64,000 nucleotides of DNA from Progne subis subis (GCA_022316685.1 JAKJHU010000037.1:1165792-1229791), one strand, 5' to 3'; shown: positions 1 through 14,300, numbered from the stretch's first letter. The notes: generated by a model not told the origin, from the sequence alone. Numbers and translations are program-made.

Positions 1-2676
1 ATCACCACATGAATTCATGGTCCTAGTTTCAAGATCACAGCCAGCTGCTGCAGAGGTGCTCGAGGTAAACCAAGTGGAGTGGCCAAGCGGCCAAACCTCT
101 GTTTTTGTCCTTGACATAACCAGTTAGCTGATAGACCCTCCAAGGCAACAGAAACCCAACAATGATATGAAACAACAATTATATAACATTTTTAAACAGC
201 TCTAACAATTTTATGGGATAATTCAAATGTGGCATAGCATGTACGTCTCATGTTGGATGTAGGAAGGATTTGAGCACCTAAAACAGAAGCTGTAGAAACT
301 TAATTTTCAAGAGGTCTCTATGTAGTTTGTTGGTGTGTCCCTACTTATTGCTGGCACCAACATTTCTGCTTGTACACAGGCCTGAACTGCTGTGACCTGA
401 GAGGTGTCACATGTGGCTCCTGCTTAAAACTGACTTTTTGCATAAATCTCCTGACAGCTCTGACTAGAAGTCATGCTGTGAGTGTCCACTGCATCAGTGT
501 GTCAGGCTTGTGGAAGCAGTGGCTTCCACAATTTCTTCTAGGATATAAAAAGAGGAGCAGAGAGGGCCAAAAAAGGGAGGAATGAAGCCTTGCATAGCTT
601 GTGATGACCTTCTTGCTGCAGTGCACCCTTCTTTGATAGTTGTGGTCTTGTCATTACATTGATATCCCAGATGGTGTGAGAGGAAGATGAGAATACTTGG
701 AATTAAAAAGGGGCATACATCCTGGGAATCCTGACTTTTAGGCTATCCTTACAGAGGATAGCTATAATCTGGGCAGAAAGGCAAAGTTACATATCTGCTT
801 TTTCTGCTTGTCATTTCCCTCTGGCTACTGACAGTTAAACAAATGTGTTCCCTGAGGTGCCTGACTTTTCCTATGTGTTGCCTGCTGGAAGTCCAAGGCC
901 ATTTATGTGTTCTGTGCCATGTACTGGCACAACAGGATTAGGAACTGCTAGTCTGGAGGCATCCATGTCTGTTTTTCCTGGGTCTCCAAAAGTGTGCAGC
1001 GTTTCTCAGAACAGTGCAAAGGAGGAGAAACTGAATTGTTCCTGACTGAGGGTCTTCCATTTTGCTGTGATTTCTCACTACCCCAATATATTATTCTTCA
1101 GGACTTAGAATGGCTTTGAAATGAGAGTAATTTGTGGTTGAATCTGAAAGAGCCACTGATGCAGGGTTTGGGGGAGGTATGAAGGAAGCAGACTCATCTG
1201 CCAACCCTGCAGGATTCAACCTACTGTCCAGTGAGGTCACAAATAGGATGCTATCCATGGAAGGATGTTCTTTCATTTGACTCTGAAATCTAGGTACATT
1301 ATTTGGAAAGATAGGGGTTTACTGGCAACTAAATTTTATTACTTATCTAAGAGGAAAAAACCCAACACATTTTAATTTTTTTAATTATTATTCAAATATA
1401 GACATTAGGTTTGTAATTTGATGACTGCTGGAAAGCGAAAATTTTCATTCACACTGCTTGTTAATTAGGGATTTATTCTTAGTAAGCGATTAACAAACTT
1501 AGTTGAGTCATCACCCATAAGATGGTTGGTGGGTATGTGCCATCACATCCTCATTCGTGTACAAACTCCTTCATTTTCAACCCCTTGTTGTCAGCTGCCA
1601 CTGGCCCTGAAGGTATGGACTGAGATGTCAGTCCTCAGGATTTGGTTGCAACATTTGTGTTATTTGCAGTTTTACTTAACACCTTGATTCCTGCACTGTT
1701 GTTGTGATACAATGAATCTCCATCCTTCCTGCAAGAATAAATTCTTGGGATATTTTTTCCTTTTAAGTAAGTAAGTCAGGTTTAAACTATGAACTTTGTA
1801 GAACAAGGAAAAAAAATATGTCTCTGTCTTCACTTTTTAATGTTATTTTAATTGAAGAAGGAAAGAAGTTGGTTTTCTGATGCTTGATATTGGTAGTACT
1901 ATAAAAATTATTGATGGTTTGTTATTGATAAACTTGAGTTGTTTACCTCCCATCCACAGTGGTAGACAATTTGCAATAGGTTACCTGCTAAAATGGCTTA
2001 TTTTAGGTAATATTTCTGTTAGTGATAAATACTTGGCTTTTTTAATGCCACTCAAGGTTCATCCCTTGTAAACCACTCAGGAGAAGCATTTTGCTATAGC
2101 CACGGAGAGATTGTGGCCTGTCTTTAGTAGATAGTTTCTCTTTGTTTAAATGTCCCTCTGAATTCTAGTTGGTCACACTTCACTGGCATTACACTGCATC
2201 AGCGCCATGCTCATCCGTCCATTTCAGGGGGGATTAGCTCTGTGGCAAAGTTCATCAGTCAATTCTGCCATCAGAGCTTGGCATGATTTGTACTAGTCTA
2301 ATTGGGTCACAATTTCAGCTAATAATGATTGATACAAGCTTTTTATCAGCGTGGGAGGAGGATGTGTGACCTTTTTATCTATTCCTCTGCTTTCTGAAAA
2401 ACTTGTTTTCCAGCTATTAACATGATACAAACATTAAACTTGCTGAAAGAAAAATAAAAAGAGATGGAAATGTGTGTTTCGTTAAAATGTCTTCTTCTAG
2501 TCATCTGTTAATGTGAACATAATATTTTAATCTAAAACTACTGGGTAAATGCTACCCTTCAAATTTCTTGGATGGAAACTGGCAGTCCCTCTGCAGGTTC
2601 AGCTGCAACATGCACACTTTTGTACTCCCTACTTTAATCTTTTTCCCCCCTCAGCATCATTATTAATTTGTTGTCC
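1..2676. other. Upstream GABBR2 intron, no gene recognised
   Basis: AT-rich single-copy-looking DNA with no recognised exon or repeat. Short open frames here have no recognisable protein. The part from about 2160 to 2460 is dense in TAAT-type motifs and could be a conserved non-coding element, but that is a guess without alignment. Confidence 0.5.
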
Positions 2677-2679
2677 CTC

Positions 2680-3216
2680 TGTATTCAGCACTGGTGAAGC
2701 TGCACCTCAAACCCTGTGTTCAGTTTTGGGCCCCTCACTACAAGAAAGACATTGGGATGCTGAAGCATTTCCAGAGGGCAGCAGAGCTGGTGAAGGGTCT
2801 AGAGAACAAGTCTTATGGGGAATAGCTGAGGGAGCTGGGGGTGTTTAACCTGCAGGAAAAGAGAGTGAGGTGGCACCTTATCAGTCTCTACGACTACCTG
2901 ATAGGAGGTGGTAGTCAGGTGGGGATCCATCTCTTCTCCAGGTAAGAAGCAACAGCACACAAGGAAATGGTGTCAAGTTGTGCCAGGGAAAGTTTAAATT
3001 GGATATTGGAAAGTTTTTTTTCACTGAAAAGGTGGTGAGGCACTGGAACAGACTGTCCTGGGAAGTAGTGGAATCACAATCCCTGAATGTGTTCAAGAGA
3101 TGTGTGGATATGGCACTTGGGGACATGGTTTAGTGGTGGACATGGTGATGGTGCTAGGTTAACAGGTGGCACTGATGATCTTGGAGGTCTTTTCCAACCT
3201 TAATGTTTCTATGAGT
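2680..3216 (+). mobile_element. CR1 LINE 3' fragment
   Basis: The sequence follows the avian CR1 3' end: a degenerate reverse-transcriptase tail ([19 protein letters not shown] region, out of frame with CR1), then the 3' UTR with ttggatattggaaa and the terminal gatcttggaggtcttttcc and ccaacc motifs. It is 5'-truncated, as most CR1 insertions are, and contains indels and stops. It lies in the same orientation as GABBR2. Confidence 0.9.
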
Positions 3217-4189
3217 TCAGAGCTAACAGCATACCAGTGGTTTGCCAGATCCTGGTGTACTTTACAGTGATCTTTCCCCTGTTGTGAGTAAAGAAAAAAG
3301 ATATATTTTCTGTTCTGAGGCTACCTGGCTCTTGATGGAGTACCTTTTTAAAAAATTCTGTCACTGTAATAGGACATAAAAGAGTGTATGGTTTTGAGTG
3401 TATAGTTTTTATTTAGAAAGGCCGCTGTCAGTACGTTCAGTTGTTTCTCCAACTAATAGGACTCAGGAAAGTATTGGTAGTCTTTAAGTTATTGAACACA
3501 CAGGACACTAGCCCTCTGGTTCTAAAACTGCAATGTAATATAAAATTCTCAAAAGCATATTTTACACATGAAATATTATCTGTGGGGTGCTTCTACTAAC
3601 CTTTAAGCCTTATAACCTATTTATCCATTGTGTTTTTATAATTCATGGGTCTAGGGTGGCTGTCATAATCTTAAAATATAGCAAAACCCAGTTCTTTCCC
3701 TGCACTATTCACATTTCCATTCTGGTGTGTCTGAATGTCTGCATCATTGTACTATGTGAGTGCATTTTTCATACTTAAAAATAGACTCAATAACCATCTT
3801 CCTTCTCTGCCTTTCGTTTTGTTGCCGTTCTACTGCAGTAGCAGCTACATTTCCTGTCTCAATAGCACTTATGAAGCAATTAAGCAAATTTAGGACAGAT
3901 TTTGCTACTGAATGCTAGACAGATTTCTCTTTATCCTCACTAGAACTTGTGCATGGACAGATTATACCCTAATGGCCTAGTTCTTTTTCTGTCCTGCAAG
4001 AAGCACTCTTCTCATTTTACACATGGGCCATTTGATTTGGTGCCACAAAATGAAATTGATGGATCCTCTAATTGTTCGCTTGTAATTAATTAGTATTAAA
4101 AATTATTTATCTTTGTGTTGTATCTTCTGTAGTCTTCAATGACTACTGCTTGTGGTTACACAGCTGACGGAAATTATTATCAGCCAAAT
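3217..4189. other. Intronic spacer, nothing recognised
   Basis: AT-rich sequence between two CR1 fragments. I see no exon, repeat unit or regulatory site I can support. Confidence 0.5.
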
Positions 4190-4640
4190 TGTGGACTTGT
4201 GGGAGCAGGTCCAGAAGAGGGCCATAAAGATGATCAGGAGGCTGGAACAGCTCTCCTGTGAACACAGGCTGAAAGAGTACAACCTGGAGAATCGGGAATA
4301 CAGTGAGATCTCATTGCAGTCTTCCAGACACGAAGAAAAGACGGAGAGTGACTTTTTAAATGGGCAAATAGTGAAAGGAGAGTGGTAAACAGTTTTAAAC
4401 TAAAAAGGAAAATATTTAAGTTAGATGTTAGGAAGAAAACCTTTACTGTGAGGATGGTGAAGTACTAGAATGCGTTGCCCACAGAGGCTCTGTCCTTGGA
4501 AGTGTTCAAGGACAGGCTGGGTGAGGCTTTGAGCATCCTGGTCTGGTAGGTGGCATCCCTGGCCTTGGGAATGGGGCTTGCAACCAGACCTTTATAGCTC
4601 CTTCCAAACAAAGTTTTTCTATGATTTTACAAAATCAGAA
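4190..4640 (+). mobile_element. CR1 LINE 3' fragment
   Basis: A second 5'-truncated CR1 in the same orientation as the one at 2680-3216. It begins in the reverse-transcriptase tail (VQKRAIKMIRRLEQLSCEHR, typical of CR1) and ends with the 3' UTR and ctccttccaaacaaag followed by tttttctatgatttt. The middle (about 4290-4400) is poorly conserved. Confidence 0.88.
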
Positions 4641-7600
4641 AGATTTATAAAAATAAAATAAAAATATTTGGGGGGGAAAAAAACTACAACAGTTCCAACA
4701 CTATAAATTTTCAGTATTTCTCTAAAATCTCAGTGTTTCAATTAAGTTGAGGGAGAAAATAAACCTTTCTTTTTAGTTGGGTAAAGCCAAGAAATCTTAC
4801 CTAGAACCATGATTAAGTGCGTATTAACAAAGCTAAACTTACTAAAGACAAATACAATATCTATTATATAAATATATATAACTTATGTAAATATAAGTTT
4901 AAAAGGGCACACCAATTGTACCAGACCATTGCTGTATTTATGGCCATTACTAAATAGCAAAAACAATTATTCTGATTTATATCAGAATAGCCCCAAAATA
5001 AACTATTGCTTAGACCATCCCTATAAATTACACTTCCTCCATAATAGCAATGCATATCAATCTCCCCTCTGCTCACACATGTTGTTTTGCTGAAAAGAGT
5101 TTTCTTGTTGATTTACAGAGGAAAGATGTACTTTTGGAAGGAGCAGTTGTGCACGAAGGATTTGTTGTGCAGAACTGTGCTTTTCAAAACTGGTAACAAA
5201 AATTTCTGCCATAGACATAGGACTTGAGTCACCTGTGACTGTGAAACACCAGAATTATGTGTATGCAAACATAATTAAGTTTAGTCATGGCAAGGGTTTC
5301 TTGATTGGAACAGGACACAATTAGCTCCATGGTACAAGATATGGGTAATATCTCATTTAATAATCAGAACATTCTGCAAAAATCTGGCCAAAATGTTCAC
5401 ACCATTCAAACAGGAACAGCCCAAAAGAGACGAATAAAAGAATGAGGGATTCCTGGGGGGAAAAAAGGTTATAACTTGTTTAGTGAAATGATGATGAGAA
5501 AGTACATGAATATTTTCCAACTAGCAATGATGCTCGTTATCTTTCTGTTCAAAGAGCAAATGCATGTACAGTATTCATAGAGCATTTAGATATGATGGTT
5601 TTTTAAAAGTTTCTAAACATCCAAAGAGTAAAGCTATGAGATGACCTACATCAAGGGAGGTTGTGAGGGCAGAGAGATTGGGAATATTTGTTGGCTGTGT
5701 GCAGACTGTGTTTATATAGGGAAAACACGTGTGCACATTCACGAATATATACATATGTGTGTATTCCCCATATGTGGAATTCCTGCCCAGCCTTGCTACT
5801 GGCTGGACCTGGGGGCACACAGCTGGGGCAGCCTCGCCTCTGTCGGGCCACCAGAACCAACAACTCTAATAAAGGTCATTAGGAGTTTCACTGAATAAAT
5901 CCCCTGTTTCTGTGTAAGTCAAGGGCACTGGCAGTGTTTCTCATCTTTCTGTGACCTCATTTTGTGGCACATCATTGCTTAGTCAAAGGGGGTTTTACTA
6001 CAAGTTTTCAGCTTAATGAAGTGTGTAGGGAATATTCTGTGGGTTTGGTTTACTGGAGCACACATTCTCTAGATTCTTCTTACTGTGTGGTATCCTGCAA
6101 TTGCTGGAATGGGGCTTGATGAGCAAGGTCGAATTTTATATGGTGGTGGGCAGACTATATTGACTGCATGCCACCAAATGAAAATGTTTCCCTTCTAAGC
6201 AGTTGGATTGCTTGAACTTTTCTGTGTTGAACTTATGCATAAGCTCCGGAAAGCAGTGCAAAAGGAATAGTTGACCCCTCCTCCTTTTGGTACTCATAAC
6301 AACAATATGTTCCTAGACTCATCTTCTGTATTGCCATACATCAGCACTAGAGGATAAACTTCTCTCCTGCTGGAGAACACTCCCATTTGTACAAAGCAGC
6401 ATGACCTTCATCCCGCAGAACGCCATTCTTGATTTACATTCAACTCTGTGAAAATCTGATATTCTCAGATCTTTTTATTTCCCCATGAAAGACTATCAAG
6501 TTGGGTTTTAACTTCTTTATTATTATTATTTATTTTGGTGGGTTTCATTGTTCTGAAATGTATAAAGGCTTTTCCATTTCATCTTAGTAAATTTCATCCT
6601 GTTTTCTCCAGAGTAATTCTCACATCTACTGTTGTTCTGAATTATTCAACTGCATTTGTGTATCTTGGATCCCCTCTTATCTATTATCTGAAAGTGCTGT
6701 AGTTTATGTGTTATTTCATCATTCAGTCCATAAGATAGCACAGCTGGAATAGACTGTATGTAAGCAGCATAAACAGTATGATGTCATACAAAATTTTCAT
6801 AGCAAATTTTCTTTTGCATTTTCCTACTGGTTTTATAACAAGTGAATAAGTAGTTCAGTCTGCTTAGAATGTTTGTTAGCCTGCTTAAAAAATGTTGTAA
6901 GATGGTGTCAAAAACGTTGTTAAAAATGAGATGTGTCACTCCCCTTGTTTTTCCTTCGGATACAGAGATTGTTTTCTGTCAAAAAGGATGATTGACTGGT
7001 TTAGCATGATTTCCCCTTTTTGTTTATGATTAAGTCAGCAGTGAAAGAGAAAAATAAATTGACAATAGACAGTTATGCACTACAATTGTGTCCCTCAACA
7101 GCTGTCTGAAGTTTTGTAACTCAAATTTGCCTTTAGCCACGCCTTTTGTAAGATATCTCAATGCATCTCAAAGCACTAGTGTTAAAGTCAAATATTTAGG
7201 GGTAAAATATAAAAAAATCCAAACCAAGCTAAACAAAGACTTGTAGAAGAAAATGTTTAACCATTTTCAAAATGAAATGAGGAAATCACATGTAATACAT
7301 GTTTTAGATCAGGAAGAGTTAAAGTAAATAATTTCACCTGAATTCATTAATTTAGAGAGAAATTTGTCTTCTGTCAATGCAAAAAAATTTTAAAAATTCA
7401 AAATTTCCCCCATGGAATTTGAAGATATGGTGAAACTTCAACTTAAGGAAGGATTTGGCAGGCTTTTTTCCTGATCTGTGGTGGAATAATGAAAATATAT
7501 ACTTCTATATTACAGGATTAATATACTTTTATATAACAGGATTCAGGGATTGAATCACCCTATATTGTTCAAATTATATTACGTTTGAAAATTAAATCAC

Positions 7601-8659
7601 TCTAATATTTCCTTGGACATCTCTTATTGAGACATCATGGAGCAAATCCACAGCATGTTTACAAGGCTTAAAGCATTCTGCCTTTTTTTTTTTTATTATT
7701 TAGATTTAAAAATAAACAACCCTCAACAGATATTTTCACAACTAATGACAGTGATGTCTGAATTAAAATATTCTACTCAGTCTCTCTGCTGCATTGAATA
7801 CATTTTCCAGCATTCAGAAGCAGAGCCTCCGTCTATGTTCTCAGCATCCTGCATTCACTGCGGTGTAGCTTTCAATATTTTCACATTGCTCAAAATCTCT
7901 GTGACTTTATTCAGACGGTGCTGAGCCTGAGCTAATATACCCTGCTAGGGGACTTAGCTGCAGCACAGAACTCTGGCAGAATATCTCCTGGTATTGTAAG
8001 AACGGCTTGTTAAACACTATACATGTTGTTGACATAGCAGTGGCGTTTTGAAGTGCTGACTAATGCTTCCACAGCTGTAGGTGGTATCAGGCACTTGGTT
8101 ATTATTAGGAAAGTTGCCAACGTGTTGGGAATGTTTGTATGCACAGTGACTGTAGCCAAAGGTACTCTCTATTACTAGGCACCACTGTTAGAAATGGTCC
8201 TAAAAGCTCTTAAGTCTCCCATTGCTATAACCCTATCTGACTGTGGAAGCTAATAGCATTGACAAAAAGCTCCTTAGAAATTACAAGCAACACCCATATG
8301 CCAATGTTTGTTGCTAAGTGAAATAAATTGTTACTAGCACCACCAAGTAGCTAGAACTGCTTGTAACAGCTGTGAACCCCAAAGTCGGTGATTAATGCCG
8401 GCTCCAAGCCTTGCCGGAGGCCTGACAGAGCTTGTATCAGCCCGGAATGCTGAACGGCAGGGCCCCTGATGGCTGCGAGCATTGCTGGCTCCCCAGCAGT
8501 AAATGTAACAGCCACACATCCTGAAATGCAGGTGTCACTGCATCTTCTCTTTTGTCCATTTCTGCTTGGCTCTGGTGAAATCTATTTGCCAAGATGAAAC
8601 CTGAGGACTTTTAGAATGCCCATATAGTTATTTTTGCTGGTAAGCTTAGTTAAGAGATT

Positions 8660-8694
<35 letters not shown>

Positions 8695-9117
8695 CTTTTT
8701 TTTTTAAATACAGTTTACAGCTGTCCTTGCATTTTCAAGAAAGAAGGGGCTGGATTCTGAGCATGGCCATACTCTTCATTTATTGCCAGAGTGTGGGGTT
8801 GGACTTTTACAGAATCACTTATAAAATGTTTATCCTAGGGGCAGTTCCATGCTATTTCCTGTCTCATTATAATTGAAAACTGCCTAAGGACTAGAGTTGA
8901 ATTTAGCTTCAACTAAGAATTTCCAGAGTTGCCAGCAAGTTACACCCTCTGCTTGTTGTCTCTGTTGAGAGGCTGCATGGAGTATAGGAAGAATTAGTAA
9001 TGAACCATAAGCCTTGAAAGGCTTCAATCTGTACGTATATAAAAGGTCAGCAGATAGGCCAGTTGTCCTACAGTATTTTATAAGTCATGCTGCTACACGG
9101 GTGTCCTAAGGCGTGTG
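4641..9117. other. Upstream intron spacer with short simple repeats
   Basis: Mostly unique-looking AT-rich intron. It holds a small (TTA)n run near 6515-6535 and the pyrimidine tract at 8658-8705. A GC-richer piece at about 5760-5880 ends in two AATAAA-type hexamers (aataaagg and gaataaat), possibly the edge of an unrecognised LTR. The part 8370-8520 keeps several CpGs and looks non-repetitive. No exon is supported. Confidence 0.45.
8658..8705. repeat. Poly-T/pyrimidine simple repeat
   Basis: Nearly pure T over 48 bp with three C interruptions. The open frame through it is a run of phenylalanines and is not a gene. Confidence 0.9.
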
Positions 9118-9225
9118 TATCATAGAAACATAGAATTGGTGAGGTTGGAAAAGACGTCTTCATCAAGTCTAGCCATTATCCCACCACCTCCAGGTTCACC
9201 ACTAACCAATGTCCAGTAAAGAAAA
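9118..9225 (-). mobile_element. CR1 LINE 3'-end remnant
   Basis: Begins tcatagaaacatagaattgg then aggttggaaaaga, the reverse complement of the CR1 3' terminus. Only about 100 bp of the 3' UTR remains. It is antisense to GABBR2. Confidence 0.85.
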
Positions 9226-10711
9226 CACCTGTAACATTGCCAATGGGATGCAAAAAATTACTAATCAATCTAGGATTATACCAGTTTAAAGCCCAGTATT
9301 TACCCATGAACATCTACCTTTTTGTTAGTAGAAGGAACATTTCCACTGTCTCTGCCAAATTGTGTTACTAATCCTTGGGCTGCTAAGCAGATGTACTCAG
9401 ATCTTGCAATCCTGACCTTCTTATCAAACACACAGAATAAGATAACAAGTACTATTGCAAAGGCAGTTAAAATGGTGCTAGTCATGAGCTCCTCTGGATT
9501 TTTACTAAGACAGTAGTTTATTCCCTCTGTTGCACAAGATGAAACATGAAAGTAACACGTTCAAAATCAAGTGGAACACCTGGTTCCTCAAGTAAACTGC
9601 TTAATCTGTGCATCTCTGCTGTGGATTATTATGTGGGCCAAAAACTGCACCTTCAAAAAGTGCAAGAACTAGATAAATTCATTAAAGGGAAAAATAAAAA
9701 GTGTGAGGAATATTAAATCCAAAGGCAGTAGAAATATCCAAATAAATTCATGAGCTGCAAATTTCTGGAGGTTGGAAGTTTCCTTTGCAAATTTTTCTAG
9801 CAGTGTCTGAGAGGTGATATCTAAGAGCACAGAGACCTAGGAGAGAGCAGACACACAGGTAAGGGAAGAAACAGTGTGTGTCTTTGCTTTGACCTGGTAT
9901 GGCCATTGCTCTGATACGCTGACCTGTTTCAAACTGGAGCATAAATCTCAGGCAAAGTGAATCCCTGCATAGGTGGTTGCCTTCCTTTGTGAATAACTCG
10001 ATTGAATTTATTTGAATGAACAAATTTGAATGTTGTGTGGATTTTTCTCATTCATCCCCTCAGTCTGTCAGCTCTCAAGCCTTCGTGAAGAGGAGTGAAG
10101 CGATAACAAATTTATGGCTGATTATCTTAAGTGAAATCTAAAGCTACTCTCTTATCCACAGCTCTTAGATGCACCGCAGCTTCTGAGTGCAGAAGCAATG
10201 AGAGAACTGCAGTTGTAGGATTTGTGAATTTGCATTTGTGAAATAGTGTGTTAGAATTATGTGACTCAAGTAACACTGATCTTTCAATGACAGCCATTTA
10301 ATAATGAGACAGTAAACTGGCTACCTGAACCTGGAATACTGCACAGTAACTGCATATACAGAAACTGTGCAAAGGATGAAGCTGCACGTGGCTAGTTTGG
10401 ATTGAATGAAGATATTTTCTGTAAAACTCTGAGTAAATAATAGGGCTGGAGAGCATCATTCTGATGGAATAATATGTGTACTCTACTATCAGTTTGTTGT
10501 TAGAGAAGAAAATAGAGGTATATACCATACATATTCTGTCTTAAGAGTTTTAACTTGCAACTGCACCTTAGTAATTTTTGAAAGGCATCTTTATGACTGT
10601 TTAATTCACCGGTGGCATTTTTCACTTTTAATTTTTTTTTAATCAAGAATATTTTGAGAAGATGACAAGTATGCATGTAAGCATTTAAAATATATTATTT
10701 TGTATTTCCAC
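9226..10711. other. Intronic spacer, nothing recognised
   Basis: AT-rich sequence without recognisable coding or repeat content. Confidence 0.45.
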
Positions 10712-11370
10712 TGCAGAGGTTGATAATGGGGCCAATAATTGTAACATCTTCAGTAATCACTTGGATGATGGAGTAGGGTAGACCCTCATCAGATTTGCAG
10801 GTGTGGAAAAAACCAGGATGAATTGTTGGTACACCAGATGTACCATTGGATTGTGCTGCCATTCCGTGGCATGCCAGAAGGCTGGAGATCTTGGCCAGCA
10901 AGCTCTTCTAAAGCTAAGCAAAAGCAGATGCCAAGTCCTGCCCTTGGGGAGGAAGAAACTCCAGGTTTCCTGTACAGGCTGGCTGGTGTTTGGATGGAAA
11001 ACTGCATTCCAGTAATAGCCCTGGGGATCCTGGTGAACACCTAGTGGAACATGAGCCAGCAAAGTACCTTTGGAATACAGGCAGCCAGGAGAAGCCAGGT
11101 TGCACTAGGGAAAGCATTACCACTAGATCAAGGGAGATGAGTGAGTATTCTTGACTGCTCCGCCCTGACTGGAGCACATCTGCAGTGGTCTGTCCACACT
11201 GGGCTCCCTAAACAAGGGAGCCATGAACATACTGGGGCAAGTCTAGCAAAGACTTCTGCAAGGGTGAAGGTACGTGGGCATCTGTCATATGAGGAGACCC
11301 TGAGAGAATTGTGATTGTTTAGCCTGAAGAAGAGAAGACTCAGAATCTTCCCAAGAATGCCTAGAAGTCA
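10712..11370 (+). mobile_element. CR1 LINE reverse-transcriptase remnant
   Basis: Scattered pieces of the CR1 reverse-transcriptase C-terminal half can be read on the plus strand in several frames: a decayed NHLDDGV and FADDTKL region near 10720-10800, a KLSKSRCQVLPLGR segment near 10910-10960 (the family's KCKVLHLG), aacatgagccagca near 11047, and the tail near 11280-11340 (gaggagaccctgagagaatt). Frameshifts and stops are frequent. Its ends are diffuse. Confidence 0.75.
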
Positions 11371-14300
11371 GGACTCACAGACTCTCTCAGGCTCTCATTA
11401 CTAATCCCCATTGTGCTCTGCAGCAGTAGCTTGAGCCTCCATTAACACCAGGTTTGGGTGGCAGTCATGAAGGCAGAGGTACCTGCCTTAACTCTCAAAA
11501 CACAGGGACATATGTCCTGCCAGTGTCTGCTCCTTCTCTGAGTGGTGAGGTGGGGGCTAGGGAAAGAGGGATCTCTGCAAAGGGAGCCAAGGGACAGATC
11601 AACCAGGGCAGGTTCCACTTTCTCCAGCCCCTTGAGTTACTGGGTTGTTTCTTCACCAGGGAAGAGCATCTGGTTCTTGCCTCTTCTGAGCAGAACAGGA
11701 GGAGGTGAGTTGAGGTCATGCCACAGGCAGAGGAATGGCTATTTTATGCCTTTGTATTGCAAGTCTCAAGGAGGAGGCAGATACTGTGTATTGAAGGAGG
11801 AAAAGGAGAGGTAGGAAGACACATGGGGGAGAGAGGGTGCAGATCTGTTCCCAGACTCCCCCCAAAAAATTGAAAGATGTTGTGAAGCAGTGCTGTACCT
11901 TTCTGAAATAAGCACCCAGAAACCGTAAATAGCCAGAAGCTGTAATATTCTGTGGGAGATGTTGCCCTTCCCTGCCCCTTCCTAAGCAACTCCCTTCCAG
12001 CAGCTACAGTGACCTGCAGGCTCAGAACTTGAATAAATGCATGGTTTTGTGGCCAGTGAGAGATAGAGGCTCTCAACACAGGAAGATTGTGTATTTATCT
12101 TTATGTATAACTTATGAGTTTTCAATAATATCAATAGGTAATGGCATTAAAATTTCTGAATTATTGTAAAGTCTGTGTGAATACAGAAACATGCTTTCCA
12201 TCAGCAATAAGATGTTCCATTTTTATTTGACCGTAACTTGAATGTAGGCATCTAGCATTAAAGGACTTGAGACGACTTCAATTTGAATGACGTCCTGACA
12301 ACAGCATAATACTCAGTTTAGGGATTGAGAGTATAATTTTTTTGGTTTTTTCCCCCAGGATCCACTAATTCAAAACACTTCCAGATCATACATTTTTGAG
12401 ACTTTAGTGTTTTGCTTCTTTGGTTGACTCCTACTAGTTTTTGGTGGCTCCTACTCTATCCAGGCAAACTTCATAGCTCTAGTGCACCATTTTATTCAAA
12501 CAGTGAGAAAGCCTTCTACCTATCTGCCTCTCTTGCATATTTAGCAGGATGTCACAGGAGATAATGGCTTCTGAATCCCCAAACCAAAAATCACTAGATT
12601 TGTTTGCAGTGTCTGTCCAGTGTCCTTTCCCCCTCAATTTTATCCCATTGCTTCTGCAGAGCCCTGCAGTTTAGTGTAGAAAGGGTTAGGTTAAAGTTGT
12701 TGCCTCTTCTCTTTGATTTAGTCATTTAAAGTATATTTCTTCTTGCATTTCAACTGCGTTGCACTTACCTTTGGTCAAGCAGGACTTGTAGAAAATGAAC
12801 AGCAGAGAGTGAGTGCTTTACCCCCACGGCTGACTGGGAGAGCTCCAGTGCAGCAGTTGGGGTATAGCAGGGTCTTGATCCAACTGCAGCCTTGGTTGTG
12901 TGGATATGTGTACAAAATCCTGAAAGGAGCTGTTGAAAGTATGTGGGTATTGTTCTGTTTGGCTCTTGCTTGAGGTTAAGGTAAATGATGTTGTTGGTCA
13001 TAGAGGGAGTTTACATTGTTGTGTCACGCGATGGCATTACATGATTAATGGCACTACAAAAAATCACTGGCTCAAATAGCAACTCTTACTCAACAAAGTA
13101 AACAGCTGCCTCATCAGTTGCTTTGGACAGTTTATGTACAAGTGGAATTATTATGCTGTGATGAAGTATGGTAAGAACAAGGTTAAAACTGTTTTGAAAC
13201 ACCTGACTCGAATCTCCAAGTACTTTTAAGGCTGAGAGAAATTGCAGTGAAAGTTCAGTAATCTAAAGTCTTAGCACTATGGTGAGAAATTTACAGTGAA
13301 AATATGGAACCACTTAAAAATTCTGTGATATCTGTATTTTCCTTTACTATGATTTCTGAAGAATTAAGGCACTGTCAGATTTACTAACCATTTAGTCTAA
13401 CCTTTTAAAGAGATCAAATACCTAAAAGTCCTATGGGGTTAGGAGGCCAAAGAGTCTTCTAGGTGGCTCACTGCTTCCTCACATGCTTTAATATCAACAT
13501 AGGTCTGATAGTTTTTGTGAGATTCAACCAAGTGCAGTGTAGGTGGCTGCATCTGATAGAGTCACTGCAGTCTCCCACTGGTGCCTACAGCAGTTAGTAG
13601 CAGATGCTTCTAGGGAGTGATTCATCTCATCTGAAGGTTTACCCTCAGAAAGTCAATATAAGTTATGACATACCAATATAAATCATATCAAATTTGAAGT
13701 TTTACACTTCGTTAAATATACTGGGATGTAAAATTTCTCATGTAAACTTACGAAAAAGTCTTGGAAAGCACATGCTATCATCTTCTTTCAGTCTGTGATG
13801 TCCACATGACACAGGTTTTTCATTTTTCTTCATTTGCCCATGCTGTCTGTCCATGTTTTGACTGTTCACTTTTTTTTTTTTCTTTTTCTTTTTCCCTACA
13901 GTGAGTGTTTCTGTGCTGTGAACACCACCTCTCCTGTTTTCTCTTGTCTATCTCATGGTGTCTTATGCAGTCCTTGCCGTTGGCAATTTCCTCACAGGGT
14001 TTCCTCCCTGCTTTTTATCTACAGAATTTTGTTTTAGAATGGGTCAAGAGGTTGAATTCAAGTTGACTGCCTTCTGATCACTCCTTATCTCTCCTCTAGG
14101 ACACACTTGTCTGCTCAGAGCAATCTGAATTTCTCTACAAGGGGAAAATCAGGAGTCCAGGAAGCTGGAGAATAAATAAACTATTAGTATGTAGAAACAA
14201 AAGCTGTCAAACCCAGTAACTTATGGATAGTAAACTGGATTAATCTGATGCTAAACAAACTAAGAAAATAAAAGAAGAAAATAATGCCCTGTTCACTTCT

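Noticed and set aside
5760..5890. Possible LTR end with two polyadenylation hexamers
   Set aside because: No matching start, TATA box or target-site duplication found, so it was not called as an element.
8634..8876. Phenylalanine-rich open frame resembling a membrane peptide
   Set aside because: Driven by the poly-T tract.
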